This document shows, piece after piece, positions 35,853 to 44,670 of a DNA stretch of 64,000 nucleotides. The translations under genes and the position numbers were made by a program. Below the pieces are notes generated by a model. The model saw only the letters and a list, made by a program, of their open reading frames with translations, did no database searches and had not been told where the DNA came from. The stretch covers positions 186,001 to 250,000 of the forward strand of contig NC_017384.1 in NCBI RefSeq assembly GCF_000223375.1. Reading direction: 5' to 3'. Numbering within the stretch: position 1 is the stretch's first letter; each line of letters begins with the position of its first letter. The stretch is from Ketogulonicigenium vulgare WSH-001 (lineage in GTDB: Bacteria > Pseudomonadota > Alphaproteobacteria > Rhodobacterales > Rhodobacteraceae).

Positions 35853-35879
35853 CGGGGCGCGCGGCAATCGCGCACCCCG
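35853..35879. terminator. hairpin after the thioredoxin-reductase-like gene
   Basis: Two five-pair stems separated by one mismatch (CGGGG-C-GCGCG with CGCGC-A-CCCCG, loop of five) lie six bases beyond the stop of the reverse gene at 35886. No T run follows, so it is a probable but not proven transcript end. The 197-base gap 35689-35885 otherwise holds no convincing gene. Confidence 0.5.
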
Positions 35880-35885
35880 GAAGGG

Positions 35886-36767
35886 TCAGGAAAAGACAAG
35901 GCTGCGGTGGATGTTCGCGCCCGCCCATGCCCCATCGGCGACCGCCAGCGACAGCGAATGCGGCACGCGCGCGCCGTCACCGCAGGCAAACAGGCCGGGG
36001 ATGTTGGTTGCTTTGCCCTGATCAGTGCGGATCTGGATGCCAAAGGGTGTCTCTTCCGTTGCCGCGCCCGCCAGCAGCGCGGGGCCGCCGTTCACATTGG
36101 CCTTTGGGGCGGTGAATAGCCCGGCAAAGGACAGCACACGCCCATCGGTCAGCACCACATCGGCCGCGCCGGTAATCTCGCGGATGGGCGTCTCCTCGAT
36201 AGTGACGCCGCGTGCGGCCAGATCGGCGCGTTGGGCGGCGTCCAGCGTGGTCGCGCCGTTTAGCAAGAAGGTGGTCGGCCCCCACTCGGGCAGCAACTGC
36301 GCCTGATGGATCGAATTGGCGCCGGTCGCGATAACGCCGATCTGGCCCAGGTTCAGCTCGTATCCATGGCAATAGGGGCAGTGGAAAATGTGCTGGCCCC
36401 AGCGCTGGGCCATGCCCGGCACCTCGGGCAGGCTGTCGGATACGCCCGTTGCCAGCAACACGCGCCGCGCCTGATGCGCTGCGCCCCCTTCGACATGCAG
36501 GGTGAAATCGTCAATGCTGCCGGTCAGTTCAACAGCCGTGCGATCCAGCCATGTGACGGTCGGATATTTCATCACCTGCGCGCGCGAATTGGCCCAGATG
36601 GCGGCCGGATCGACCCCGTCTTGCCCCAGAAACCCATGCGAATGGCTGGCAAAGCGGTTGCGACGCTGGCCCGCGTCGACAATCAAAACCGAGCGGCGGG
36701 CGCGCAAAAGCTGCAGGGCGGCTGCCATTGCGGCGTAGCTGCCCCCGACAATGATCACATCTTGCAT
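35886..36767 (-). CDS. thioredoxin-reductase-like NAD(P)/FAD oxidoreductase
   Basis: A 293-residue flavoprotein with an FAD-binding VIIVGGSYAAMAAALQLL at residues 4-21, the redox motif CPYC followed by HGYEL at about residues 129-137, an NAD(P)-binding VIATGANS and a C-terminal GLFACGDGA. It resembles thioredoxin-reductase-type enzymes of unknown partner. It lies three bases after the Rrf2 regulator on the same strand; the pairing suggests redox-responsive control. Confidence 0.88.
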   Translation of the reverse strand: MQDVIIVGGSYAAMAAALQLLRARRSVLIVDAGQRRNRFASHSHGFLGQDGVDPAAIWANSRAQVMKYPTVTWLDRTAVELTGSIDDFTLHVEGGAAHQARRVLLATGVSDSLPEVPGMAQRWGQHIFHCPYCHGYELNLGQIGVIATGANSIHQAQLLPEWGPTTFLLNGATTLDAAQRADLAARGVTIEETPIREITGAADVVLTDGRVLSFAGLFTAPKANVNGGPALLAGAATEETPFGIQIRTDQGKATNIPGLFACGDGARVPHSLSLAVADGAWAGANIHRSLVFS

Positions 36768-36770
36768 GAC

Positions 36771-37214
36771 TTACTCCTTACTGGCCCGCCAATCTGCGTG
36801 ACGACGGGCGAAATCGGCGGCAAGCGCCGCCAAGGTCACGGTCGCGAAATGCGATAGCAGCAGGGCCTCGGCCTCGGTGAAGGCGCGATCAAGGGCCGCG
36901 TTCACCGATTGCTCGACCAGACAGGCAGGGTTCTCGTGCCGGTTGCCGATGGCAAAGACGGCAGGTTCGCCCAGCGCATCATGCAGATCGCGCAATGTCA
37001 CGCGATTGAGGTCGGCCGAGATGCGCCACCCGCCCGCATGACCGCGCTCGGCCGAGACCAGCCCCGCCTCGCGCAACAGGCCCATCGTGCGGCGCACGAC
37101 GACGGGATTGGTGCCAAGGCACTGGCCGATGGCGTCAGATGTCATGGGGCCGTCATGCTCTGCCATATGCAGCAGCGCGTGGAGGACCGAGGAAAGGCGG
37201 CTATCACGTTTCAT
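36771..37214 (-). CDS. Rrf2 family transcriptional regulator
   Basis: A 147-residue winged-helix regulator: LHALLHMAEHDGPMTSDAIGQCLGTNPVVVRRTMGLLREAGLV at residues about 10-53, then GHAGGWRISADLNRVTLRDLHDAL. It has only one cysteine in the usual cofactor region (PACLVEQ) and so lacks the three-Cys iron-sulfur set of IscR or NsrR, resembling YwnA-type members. It is the first gene of a two-gene operon with the flavoprotein and has a palindrome at its start. Confidence 0.9.
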   Translation of the reverse strand: MKRDSRLSSVLHALLHMAEHDGPMTSDAIGQCLGTNPVVVRRTMGLLREAGLVSAERGHAGGWRISADLNRVTLRDLHDALGEPAVFAIGNRHENPACLVEQSVNAALDRAFTEAEALLLSHFATVTLAALAADFARRHADWRASKE

Positions 37215-37231
37215 GTAACTTTATATGTTAC
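37215..37231. promoter_or_regulatory. palindrome at the Rrf2 gene start
   Basis: GTAAC (37215-37219) and GTTAC (37227-37231) flank TTTATAT, starting immediately upstream of the Rrf2 start codon at 37214. This position suits autorepression by the encoded regulator. Confidence 0.5.
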
Positions 37232-37246
37232 GATTCGCATCACATG

Positions 37247-38308
37247 TCAAGATTTCGGCGCGGCGGTCGAGGCGCGCACCGTAAGCGAAGTGTCGAAAAC
37301 GCGGCGCATCGGGCGATGATCGGCATCCGTAATCGCCGCAATCGCCAGATCGAGCGTGGTTTTGGCGATCTGTTGCAAGGGCCTGCCGATCGAGGTGACC
37401 GGCGGTGCCAGCAGCGAGGAAATGCTGTCGTCATATCCGATGACCGAGAAATCCCCCGGCACCGATTTTCCAGCGGCGTTCAGCACCTGCAATATCCCGG
37501 CCGCCAGCATGTCGGACGAGGCGAGGATCGCGGTCGGCGGCTGGTCCATGTCCAGGATACGCTGCATCATGGCGCGGCCCTCTTTCGAAGGGTCAAGGCC
37601 CGAGAGGGTGAAATAGCGGCCCAACACCTCGAGGCTGGGGTCGCTATCTGCCCCCAGATCGCGCACGGCGCTGCGGAAGGCGGCGAGGCGCTCTTCCTCC
37701 ATCGTGGTGCCGTGGACGCGAGGGCGGGCGTAGGCTGCGGGATCGCCGCCCATAAAGGCGATCCGTTGATGCCCCAGCGCCGTCAGGTGCGCGATGGCTG
37801 CGCGGATGCCGGGGGCGGGGTCGCACATGACGGCGTCGGTGCCAGCGATGGCTTCTTGTTCGACCTGAACGACGGGGATGTTCGCAGCGGTCAGCGGGGC
37901 GATATCCTCGGGACGCAGGGCATAGGAAAAGATGACGGCATCGACGCGGTTCAGGATCAACTGCTGCACCGCATCGGCGACAGGCTCGTTGGCCGAGCCG
38001 TATTGAAAGGTCAGGGCGGTATAGCCCTCGGCCATGGCGGCAAGGCGGATCGCTTGGCTGAGATTCACGAAATACGGGTTCAGCCGCCCATCGACGATGA
38101 TCAACCCGATTTTCCACGTTCGGCTGGTGCGCAGCCCGCGCGCCACCACATTGGGGCGATAGCCGGTTGCCTCGATCGCGGCTTGCACCTTTTGGCGGCG
38201 GGCAAGGGCGACTTTCTCGGGCTCATATAAGACACGCGCCACGGTGGCGGGCGACACGCCGGCCAGTCTTGCTACATCACCCATCGTTGGAAGGCGGTTG
38301 TCCTTCAT
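37247..38308 (-). CDS. LacI family transcriptional regulator
   Basis: A 353-residue regulator. The LacI helix-turn-helix is TMGDVARLAGVSPATVARVLYEP at residues 8-30 with the hinge helix GYRPNVVARGLRT at about 49-61; the rest is a periplasmic-binding-protein-like sugar-sensing domain ending SVIGYDDS...PVTSIGRPLQQI. It is divergent from the ABC importer/beta-glucosidase operon and two near-identical operators lie between. The inducer is probably a sugar or glycoside. Confidence 0.93.
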   Translation of the reverse strand: MKDNRLPTMGDVARLAGVSPATVARVLYEPEKVALARRQKVQAAIEATGYRPNVVARGLRTSRTWKIGLIIVDGRLNPYFVNLSQAIRLAAMAEGYTALTFQYGSANEPVADAVQQLILNRVDAVIFSYALRPEDIAPLTAANIPVVQVEQEAIAGTDAVMCDPAPGIRAAIAHLTALGHQRIAFMGGDPAAYARPRVHGTTMEEERLAAFRSAVRDLGADSDPSLEVLGRYFTLSGLDPSKEGRAMMQRILDMDQPPTAILASSDMLAAGILQVLNAAGKSVPGDFSVIGYDDSISSLLAPPVTSIGRPLQQIAKTTLDLAIAAITDADHRPMRRVFDTSLTVRASTAAPKS

Positions 38309-38331
38309 CGAAACCCTCAGATTTTTATTGA

Positions 38332-38345
38332 TGATGACGTTACCA
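38332..38345. promoter_or_regulatory. LacI-type operator 1
   Basis: TGATGACGTTACCA matches, at 12 of 14 positions, the reverse complement of the second site at 38354. The ACGT centre with TGAT/ATCA-like arms is typical of LacI-family operators. It lies 24 bases upstream of the LacI start codon. Confidence 0.65.
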
Positions 38346-38353
38346 TATGCAAA

Positions 38354-38367
38354 TGATCACGTCATCA
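38354..38367. promoter_or_regulatory. LacI-type operator 2
   Basis: TGATCACGTCATCA is a near-perfect palindrome around ACGT. Its centre is 22 bases from that of the first operator, two helical turns, so two dimers could sit on one face. It lies 57 bases before the first permease gene of the divergent operon. Confidence 0.65.
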
Positions 38368-38423
38368 TTTAGCGAATCGACCGAAAACTGGGATGCAAAC
38401 CCAGACGGCAAGACAGGGAACAT

Positions 38424-39236
38424 ATGAAGATGGCACGCCGCCTGCCGCAAGCCTTATTCAACATATTGGTTCTGCTTGCCTATCTGTTTATGTTGGCCCC
38501 GGTTGTGGCTGTGGTCGTGATCAGCTTTTTCGATGATCAGATCATTCAGTTCCCGCCCAGCGGTTTGACGCTGCGCTGGTTTGGCAATGCCTGGGCACGC
38601 AGCGAATTTACCGCCGGGCTGATCGAAAGCCTGAAACTGGCGCTGACAGCGACCGCGATTGGGGTGCCTGCGGGCGCGGCGGCGGCCTATGCGATCCATC
38701 GCGGCCGGTTCCATGGGCGCAAGGCGCTGTCGACCCTGCTGCTGGGGCCGCTTGCGGTGCCGTCCATCATCATGGGCACGGCGCTTTATATCTTTTATAT
38801 CAACGCCGAATTCGTGCTGGATCGCAATATCGTCGGCACCTCGACAGGCCTGATCGCGGCGCATATCTTGCTGACGATCCCTTGGACGGTGCGCCTTGTG
38901 CTGGCCAGTATGGAGGGCCTTGACCCCAGTATCGAGGAGGCCGCCCGCAATCTTGGTGCGCCGCCTTTGGTCGTGTTCTGGCGCGTCACACTGCCGATGC
39001 TGAAATCCGGCATTATCGCGGGGGGGATGTTCTCGTTCATTCAAAGCTTTGAGAACCTCGAGCTGTCATTGCTGTTGATCGGTCCGGGCAAGATCACCCT
39101 GCCGGTTGCGATGCTGAACTACCTTGAATTCAAAATCGACCCGACGCTGGCCGCTGTTGGCACGCTGCAGATCATCTTGATCGCCGTGCTGATGCTGGTG
39201 ACGGATCGTTATGTCAAAATCGCCCGCGCTTTCTGA
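38424..39236 (+). CDS. ABC permease (spermidine/putrescine PotC-type)
   Basis: A 270-residue inner-membrane permease with six predicted helices. The EAA coupling loop EEAARNLGAPPLVVFWRVTLPMLKSG lies at about residues 172-197. It resembles PotC/PotH-type permeases (LRWFGNAW). AGGGAA precedes the ATG at 38424. It is the first gene after the LacI operators and is followed by the ATPase, the binding protein and a second permease. Confidence 0.92.
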   Translation: MKMARRLPQALFNILVLLAYLFMLAPVVAVVVISFFDDQIIQFPPSGLTLRWFGNAWARSEFTAGLIESLKLALTATAIGVPAGAAAAYAIHRGRFHGRKALSTLLLGPLAVPSIIMGTALYIFYINAEFVLDRNIVGTSTGLIAAHILLTIPWTVRLVLASMEGLDPSIEEAARNLGAPPLVVFWRVTLPMLKSGIIAGGMFSFIQSFENLELSLLLIGPGKITLPVAMLNYLEFKIDPTLAAVGTLQIILIAVLMLVTDRYVKIARAF

Positions 39237-39262
39237 AGTCGCGCCAGCACCGGAGTTGCGCC

Positions 39263-40297
39263 ATGGCCGCCCTGAATATTGAGAAACTTGTCAAACAATA
39301 TGGCGATGTGCAGGTCGTGCGCGGCCTGGATCTGAAGGTCGACGAGGGCGAGATGGTTGCCCTGCTTGGCCCATCAGGCTGCGGCAAGTCGACGACATTG
39401 CGGATGGTCGCAGGTTTTGTCGAACCAACCGCCGGGCAGATCACATTGGGCACGCGTGATATCACGCATCTGCCCGCCCATGCCCGCGATACGGCGATGG
39501 TGTTTCAATCCTATGCGCTGTTCCCGCATATGAGCGTTGCCGCGAATGTCGGCTTTGGCCTCGAGATGCGCAAGATGCCCAAAGCCCAGCGGGACGCGCG
39601 GATCAAGACCGCGCTGGAAATGGTGCGCCTTGGTCATCTTGCCGACCGCCTGCCTAAACAGCTTTCGGGCGGTCAGCAGCAGCGTGTGGCACTGGCGCGC
39701 GCGCTGGCGGTGAACCCCTCGATCCTGCTGCTGGACGAGCCGCTGTCGAATTTGGACGCGAAACTGCGCGCCGAGGTGCAGCACGAAATCCGCGCTTTGC
39801 AACAGCGTCTTGGCCTGACCACGCTGATCGTCACCCACGATCAAGAAGAGGCGCTGATCATGTCGGACAAGATGGTCGTGATGGAAGGCGGTGTGATCCG
39901 TCAAAAGGGCACCCCGACTGAACTCTACGACCAGCCCGCCGATACATTCGTCGCGGGCTTTATCGGGCGGTGCAATCTGATCACCGGCCAGCGCAGAAGT
40001 GCGGGCGAATTTTACGCGCAAAGTGGCGCCGTCTTTGCCTGCGATCCGACATCGACCGGCGACACATTGGCGCTGCGGCCTGAACATATCACCCTTGGCG
40101 CCCCCATTGATGGCGCGCCGCAGGGCAAGGTTACCCGCGTCACCTACCTTGGCGCGCAAACGGAATACGGCATCGATTACGCAGGCACGTCGCTGGTGGT
40201 CATTACGCCCAGCGGCGGGCAGGGCGCACAAATGGGGCAACAGGTCGGTCTGATCTGGAATGCCACCCGCGCCAAATTGCTGCCGCATGTGCATTGA
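39263..40297 (+). CDS. ABC ATPase (PotA-type)
   Basis: A 344-residue ATP-binding subunit: Walker A GPSGCGKST at residues 37-45, Q-loop VFQSYALFPHM, signature LSGGQQQRVALARAL, Walker B ILLLDEPLSNLD and switch HDQEE. The C-terminal ~100 residues form a TOBE domain, as in PotA and MalK. GGAG lies 10 bases before the ATG. It energises the importer formed with the flanking permeases. Confidence 0.94.
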   Translation: MAALNIEKLVKQYGDVQVVRGLDLKVDEGEMVALLGPSGCGKSTTLRMVAGFVEPTAGQITLGTRDITHLPAHARDTAMVFQSYALFPHMSVAANVGFGLEMRKMPKAQRDARIKTALEMVRLGHLADRLPKQLSGGQQQRVALARALAVNPSILLLDEPLSNLDAKLRAEVQHEIRALQQRLGLTTLIVTHDQEEALIMSDKMVVMEGGVIRQKGTPTELYDQPADTFVAGFIGRCNLITGQRRSAGEFYAQSGAVFACDPTSTGDTLALRPEHITLGAPIDGAPQGKVTRVTYLGAQTEYGIDYAGTSLVVITPSGGQGAQMGQQVGLIWNATRAKLLPHVH

Positions 40298-40322
40298 TCA
40301 CAAACAACAGGGAAAACGGATC

Positions 40323-41378
40323 ATGTCGAATTCAACCTTTACCCGCCGCGAGCTGATCGCCCTTGGCGGTATGGCGGCCGCGCTGGGCATTACCGGCCTG
40401 CCCAAAGGCGCATCGGCACAGGAAAAGGGCCGCATTGTCGCCTCGATCCTTGGCGGTGATTATGCCGAATTGCTACGCCGCATCGTGGACGAGCGCGTGA
40501 TGATCCCCGCAGGCTATGAAGTGCTGCAGGATATCTCGACCACCGAGGCACGCCAGACCAAACTGCGCACCGAGCGTACCCGCCGCGAGTCCAGCTTTGA
40601 CGTTGGCCTGCTGGCGGACCTCGATATGTATCCGATGGCGCAGATTGGCGTGCTAGAGGATCTGGACGAAAGCAAGGTCCCCAATATCGCCAATGTCATC
40701 CCGGCCCTGCGCAAGCCATATGCCGTGCCGCAGCTGTTCTCGTATATCGCGATCGTTTACAATCCGGCGAAAATCACCACGCCGCCGACCTCGTATAACG
40801 ACCTGTGGAACCCCGAATATAAGGGCAAGGTCGGTATTTCGGACGTGCTTTATGTTGCGACCTCGGCCGCAGCCTCGCTGGCCGCCGGCGGTTCGATGTC
40901 CGATTACACCCCCGGCCGCGAAAAGCTGCTGGCGCTGAAGAATGAACAGCAAGTCAAGATCCTGCCGACGAACGAATCCATCGCCGCGGCTTTCCAATCG
41001 GAAGAGATCTGGATCACGCTGAACTATGTCGCGCGCGGCTTTGGCTGGCGCAAGGCAGGCCTGAACCTGGACTGGGCCATCCCGCAAGAGGGCGCGATCC
41101 CGGTGACTTTCGAATTCGCAGTTCCCAAAAATGCCCCGAACAAAGAGGGCGCCTATGCCTATCTGAACGCCGCGCTCGAGCCGGATTCGCAGCTCGGGTT
41201 CCTCGACAGCATCGGCTATCTGCCCTCGGTCACCAATGCGGTGCTGCCGCCCGAGATCGCCGCGCAGGTGCAACTGACGCCCGAGCAACAGGCGAATATG
41301 AAACCTATCGACAACGCTTATTTCACCGCGAACCAGGCCGATATTTTCGACTTCTGGACGCGTGAGTTCAAAGGCTAA
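40323..41378 (+). CDS. ABC substrate-binding protein (PotD-type, Tat signal)
   Basis: A 351-residue periplasmic binding protein. The N-terminus carries a twin-arginine motif, TRRELIALGG, followed by a hydrophobic stretch and ASA, which suggests folded export by Tat. The mature part follows the PotD/Fbp-like fold (VPQLFSYIAIVYNPAKI, YNDLWNPEYKGKVGI, VTFEFAVPKNAPNKEGAYAYLN). The second in-frame ATG at 40323 was chosen because it yields the signal peptide. Its ligand is unknown; the neighbouring beta-glucosidase hints at a glycoside. Confidence 0.9.
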   Translation: MSNSTFTRRELIALGGMAAALGITGLPKGASAQEKGRIVASILGGDYAELLRRIVDERVMIPAGYEVLQDISTTEARQTKLRTERTRRESSFDVGLLADLDMYPMAQIGVLEDLDESKVPNIANVIPALRKPYAVPQLFSYIAIVYNPAKITTPPTSYNDLWNPEYKGKVGISDVLYVATSAAASLAAGGSMSDYTPGREKLLALKNEQQVKILPTNESIAAAFQSEEIWITLNYVARGFGWRKAGLNLDWAIPQEGAIPVTFEFAVPKNAPNKEGAYAYLNAALEPDSQLGFLDSIGYLPSVTNAVLPPEIAAQVQLTPEQQANMKPIDNAYFTANQADIFDFWTREFKG

Positions 41379-41380
41379 TC

Positions 41381-42211
41381 ATGCCCTTACTGGTTCTTCC
41401 CGCGACGGTTCTGGTGCTGCTGCTGCTGGTCACGCCAATGGCGGGCCTGTTTCGCATCTCGCTGAACCAATATAGTCCGACCGAGCTGATGGTCGCGGCC
41501 CTCAGCGGAGAGAACTATCTGAACGCGATTGCCGATCCGTTTTATCAAAAGATCCTTTTGATTACGGTCGGCGTCGCATTGGGTTGCACGCTTTTGTGCC
41601 TCGCCCTGTCCATCGCGCCGGCCTATTGGCTGGCGCGTATGGAAAGCCGGTGGAAATCGGCCTTTATGATCCTGACGCTGTTCCCACTGCTGGTCGGAAA
41701 TGTGGTGCGCGCCGCCGGTTGGATGGCGCTGCTGAACACCGATGGGTTCGTGAACGCGTTCTTTGGGCTGTTCGGTCTGGGACCCTTCCAACTGCTTTAC
41801 ACGCCGCTGGCGGTGGTGCTGGGCACGGCGGCTGTGGTCCTGCCCTATATGATCCTGACACTGGCCTCGGTCATTGAATCCGTGCCGCGCCAGACCGAAG
41901 AGGCCGCTGCGAACCTTGGCGCGCGGCCGCTGACCGTTGTGCGCCGTGTGCTGCTGCCGCAGGCCGCGCCCGGTGTGTTGGCGGGGTCGGTGCTGGTGTT
42001 CATCATGGCAATGAATGCCTATGCGACCCCTGTTCTGCTGGGTGGTCCCAGTTTTCGTATGTTAGCGCCCAGCGTTTACGACCAGTTCGTGCGCGTTGGT
42101 AACTGGCCCTTTGGTGCGGCACTGGCCTTTGTGCTGCTGGCCAGCACGCTGATCCTTTCCCTGCTTGTCAGCCTCGGCCTTGCCCGTTCGCTGCGTGGAA
42201 AAATAAAGTAA
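41381..42211 (+). CDS. ABC permease (PotB-type)
   Basis: A 276-residue inner-membrane permease with six helices, beginning MPLLVLPATVLVLLLLVTPM. The EAA loop EEAAANLGARPLTVVRRVLLPQAAPG lies at about residues 168-193. The gene starts two bases after the binding-protein stop. It completes a four-gene importer of unusual order: permease, ATPase, binding protein, permease. Confidence 0.92.
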   Translation: MPLLVLPATVLVLLLLVTPMAGLFRISLNQYSPTELMVAALSGENYLNAIADPFYQKILLITVGVALGCTLLCLALSIAPAYWLARMESRWKSAFMILTLFPLLVGNVVRAAGWMALLNTDGFVNAFFGLFGLGPFQLLYTPLAVVLGTAAVVLPYMILTLASVIESVPRQTEEAAANLGARPLTVVRRVLLPQAAPGVLAGSVLVFIMAMNAYATPVLLGGPSFRMLAPSVYDQFVRVGNWPFGAALAFVLLASTLILSLLVSLGLARSLRGKIK

Positions 42212-42216
42212 TATCA

Positions 42217-44595
42217 ATGACCCGTGACGTGACTGAGACGCTTCTGGACCAGATGACGCTGGAGGAGCAGGTGAGCCTGCTGGCTGGCGAGACCTATTGG
42301 CGTACGCCCGAGATTGCCCGCATTGGTCTTCCCGCGATCAAGGTGACCGATGGCACCAACGGCGCGCGCGGCGAGGCGTTCAGCAACGGCGCCCGCACCG
42401 CCGCCTATCCGGCCGAGGTTGCGCTGGCCGCGACATGGAACGTGGATCTGGTGCATGAGATCGGTGTCGATCTGGCCGCAGAGGTGCGCGCGAAAAAGGC
42501 GCATATCATCCTTGCGCCCGCCGTGAACATGCATCGCAACCCGCTGAACGGCCGTAACTTCGAGAATTTCTCAGAAGATCCCCATCTGGCCGCGCGCATG
42601 GCTGTGGCGTTCATCAAAGGGGTGCAGTCGCAGGGCGTCGGCGCGACGATCAAGCATTTTGTGGGAAATGAATGCGAACATGAACGGCGCAGCATCAATT
42701 CCGCCATTGATGAAAAGACCCTGCGCGAAGTCTATTTGCCGCCGTTCGAAGCGGCCGTGCGCGAGGCCCGTGTCACCTGCGTCATGACCTCGTATAACTG
42801 GTTGAACGGCGTTCACACGTCCGAAAACCAATGGCTGATCGGCGATGTGCTGCGCGGCGAATGGGGCTTTGACGGCATCGTCATGTCCGACTGGCTGGGC
42901 ACCCATTCGACCGAGGCCGCGATCGAGGCGGGTCTTGATCTGGAAATGCCGGGGCCCGGCAAGCATCGCGGCGAAAAGCTGGTCGCGGCTGTGCGGGAGG
43001 GGCGCGTGGATGCGCAAAAGGTGCGCGCTTCGGCGGGGCGGATCATCGACATGGGGCAGCGGCTTGGCACCGATATAGCCGACGATCTGTCCGACGAGAC
43101 CGCGATTGATCGCCCCGCCACCCGCGCGCTGCTGCGTAAGGCGGCGGCGGAATCGACTGTGCTGCTGACCAACAGGGGCGGGCTGCTGCCTTTGGCCGCG
43201 CCGCAGCGAATTGCGGTGATTGGCCCGAATGCGGCGGTCGCGGTCATTCACGGCGGCGGATCGGCCCAGATCAATGCGCATTACGCGGTGACGCCGCTCG
43301 ACGGTCTGCGCGCGGCTTTGCCCGATGCACAGGTGGATTACGCGCTGGGTGCCGCTGCCGAGCGTTTCGTGCCCGCGATCACGGGGGCCGTCACCATCGC
43401 GCTGTTCAACGGTGAAAGCCGCGACGGCGCACCCGCGCTGGTACAGCAAGCACCCGATACCGCCTTTGCATGGTTCGGCGCCGTCGCGCCCGAGGTTGAC
43501 CACAGCGCGTTTGCCGCGCGGATCACCTGCACCCTTACCGCGACCCAGAGCGGCCCCCATGAAATCGGACTGATGAGCGCGGGGCTGTCAAAGCTTTATA
43601 TCGACGATGTCGAAGTGCTGGATGCATGGGAGACGTGGCAAAAGGGCGAGAGCTATTTCGGCCATGGCAGTGACGAGCGGCGCGGCGTGATTGATCTGGT
43701 CGCGGGCCAAACCTATGCGATCCGCTGCGAATATTTCTGTGGCGACGGTATCGCGACCTCGTTGAAAGCGGTGCGGTTCGGACTGCGCGCGGTGTCGCAA
43801 AAGGGCGATCTGGACGCGGCTTGTCGCATCGCGGCGGCGGCGGATGCGGTTGTGATCGTCACCGGCCTTAGTCCCGAATGGGAAACCGAATCTGAAGACC
43901 GTCGCAGCCTGTCGCTGCCGCCGGGCCAAGACGCGATGATTGCCGCGATTGCGGCGGTCAACCCGCGCACGGTTGTGGTGCTGCAAGCCGGCGCGCCGCT
44001 GGCGATGCCCTGGGCGCATAATGTGGGTGCGGTATTGCAGCAATGGTATCCGGGTCAGGAATGCGGCAATGCTTTGGCGGATGTTCTGTTGGGGATACAG
44101 GAGCCATCGGGCCGCCTGCCGCAGGTCTTTCCCGCCAGCGACGATCAGATCACGGCTGTTACCGAACGCCCCGCGCGTGGCGGCACGGTGACCTATGCCG
44201 AGGGCGTGGCGATCGGTCAGCGCCGCTTTGATGCCCTTGGGCTAAAGCCGTTGTTCCCCTTTGGGCACGGGCTTGGGTTCGGGCAGGTTGAATATCTGGA
44301 TGCGCAGGCGCTGGATGGTTTGTGCGTGCAGGTACGCCTTGCCAACCACGCCGAACGCGCCACGCAAGAGGTTGTGCAGATCTATCACAACCTGCCAAAC
44401 GGCCAGCGCAAACTGCTGGCTTTTGCGAAGGTGGTCGTACCTGCGGGCGCCGAGGTCAGTGCCACATTGAAAATAATGCCCGAGGGCTTTCGGGTTTGGG
44501 ACGGCGGTTGGACCTATCCCTATCGTACGGCTGATCTGGCAATTGGGCGCTCGGGTGCGGATATCCGGCTGATGCTGGCGATAACTCTGGAATAA
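42217..44595 (+). CDS. glycoside hydrolase family 3 beta-glucosidase with PA14 domain
   Basis: A 792-residue cytoplasmic-looking enzyme without signal peptide. The GH3 barrel spans about residues 1-300: KVTDGTNGARG, IKHFVGNECEHERR and the nucleophile Asp225 in IVMSDWLGTHS. A PA14 insert occupies about 385-520 (ESRDGAPALV...YFGHGSDERRGVIDL), the second GH3 domain about 520-680 (VIVTGLSPEWETESEDRRSLSLP), and a fibronectin-III-like tail follows. It should release glucose or a related sugar from imported beta-glycosides. It starts six bases after the permease stop. Confidence 0.93.
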   Translation: MTRDVTETLLDQMTLEEQVSLLAGETYWRTPEIARIGLPAIKVTDGTNGARGEAFSNGARTAAYPAEVALAATWNVDLVHEIGVDLAAEVRAKKAHIILAPAVNMHRNPLNGRNFENFSEDPHLAARMAVAFIKGVQSQGVGATIKHFVGNECEHERRSINSAIDEKTLREVYLPPFEAAVREARVTCVMTSYNWLNGVHTSENQWLIGDVLRGEWGFDGIVMSDWLGTHSTEAAIEAGLDLEMPGPGKHRGEKLVAAVREGRVDAQKVRASAGRIIDMGQRLGTDIADDLSDETAIDRPATRALLRKAAAESTVLLTNRGGLLPLAAPQRIAVIGPNAAVAVIHGGGSAQINAHYAVTPLDGLRAALPDAQVDYALGAAAERFVPAITGAVTIALFNGESRDGAPALVQQAPDTAFAWFGAVAPEVDHSAFAARITCTLTATQSGPHEIGLMSAGLSKLYIDDVEVLDAWETWQKGESYFGHGSDERRGVIDLVAGQTYAIRCEYFCGDGIATSLKAVRFGLRAVSQKGDLDAACRIAAAADAVVIVTGLSPEWETESEDRRSLSLPPGQDAMIAAIAAVNPRTVVVLQAGAPLAMPWAHNVGAVLQQWYPGQECGNALADVLLGIQEPSGRLPQVFPASDDQITAVTERPARGGTVTYAEGVAIGQRRFDALGLKPLFPFGHGLGFGQVEYLDAQALDGLCVQVRLANHAERATQEVVQIYHNLPNGQRKLLAFAKVVVPAGAEVSATLKIMPEGFRVWDGGWTYPYRTADLAIGRSGADIRLMLAITLE

Positions 44596-44599
44596 ATGG

Positions 44600-44624
44600 C
44601 GGCCCCTGATCTTTGGGGCCGTTT
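44600..44624 (+). terminator. terminator after the GH3 gene
   Basis: CGGCCCC (44600-44606) pairs with GGGGCCG (44615-44621), loop of eight, followed by TTTCATTATT. It ends the ABC/GH3 operon. Confidence 0.8.
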
Positions 44625-44670
44625 CATTATTCCCTCGATTTTGCGGCGCGATGCCGCCTAGTGTCGTGGC

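Noticed and set aside
35782-36021. 79-codon forward frame starting MIKEKRGTAV near the thioredoxin-reductase-like gene
   Set aside because: More than half lies antisense to the flavoprotein gene, composition is Arg-rich, and a strong hairpin falls inside it.
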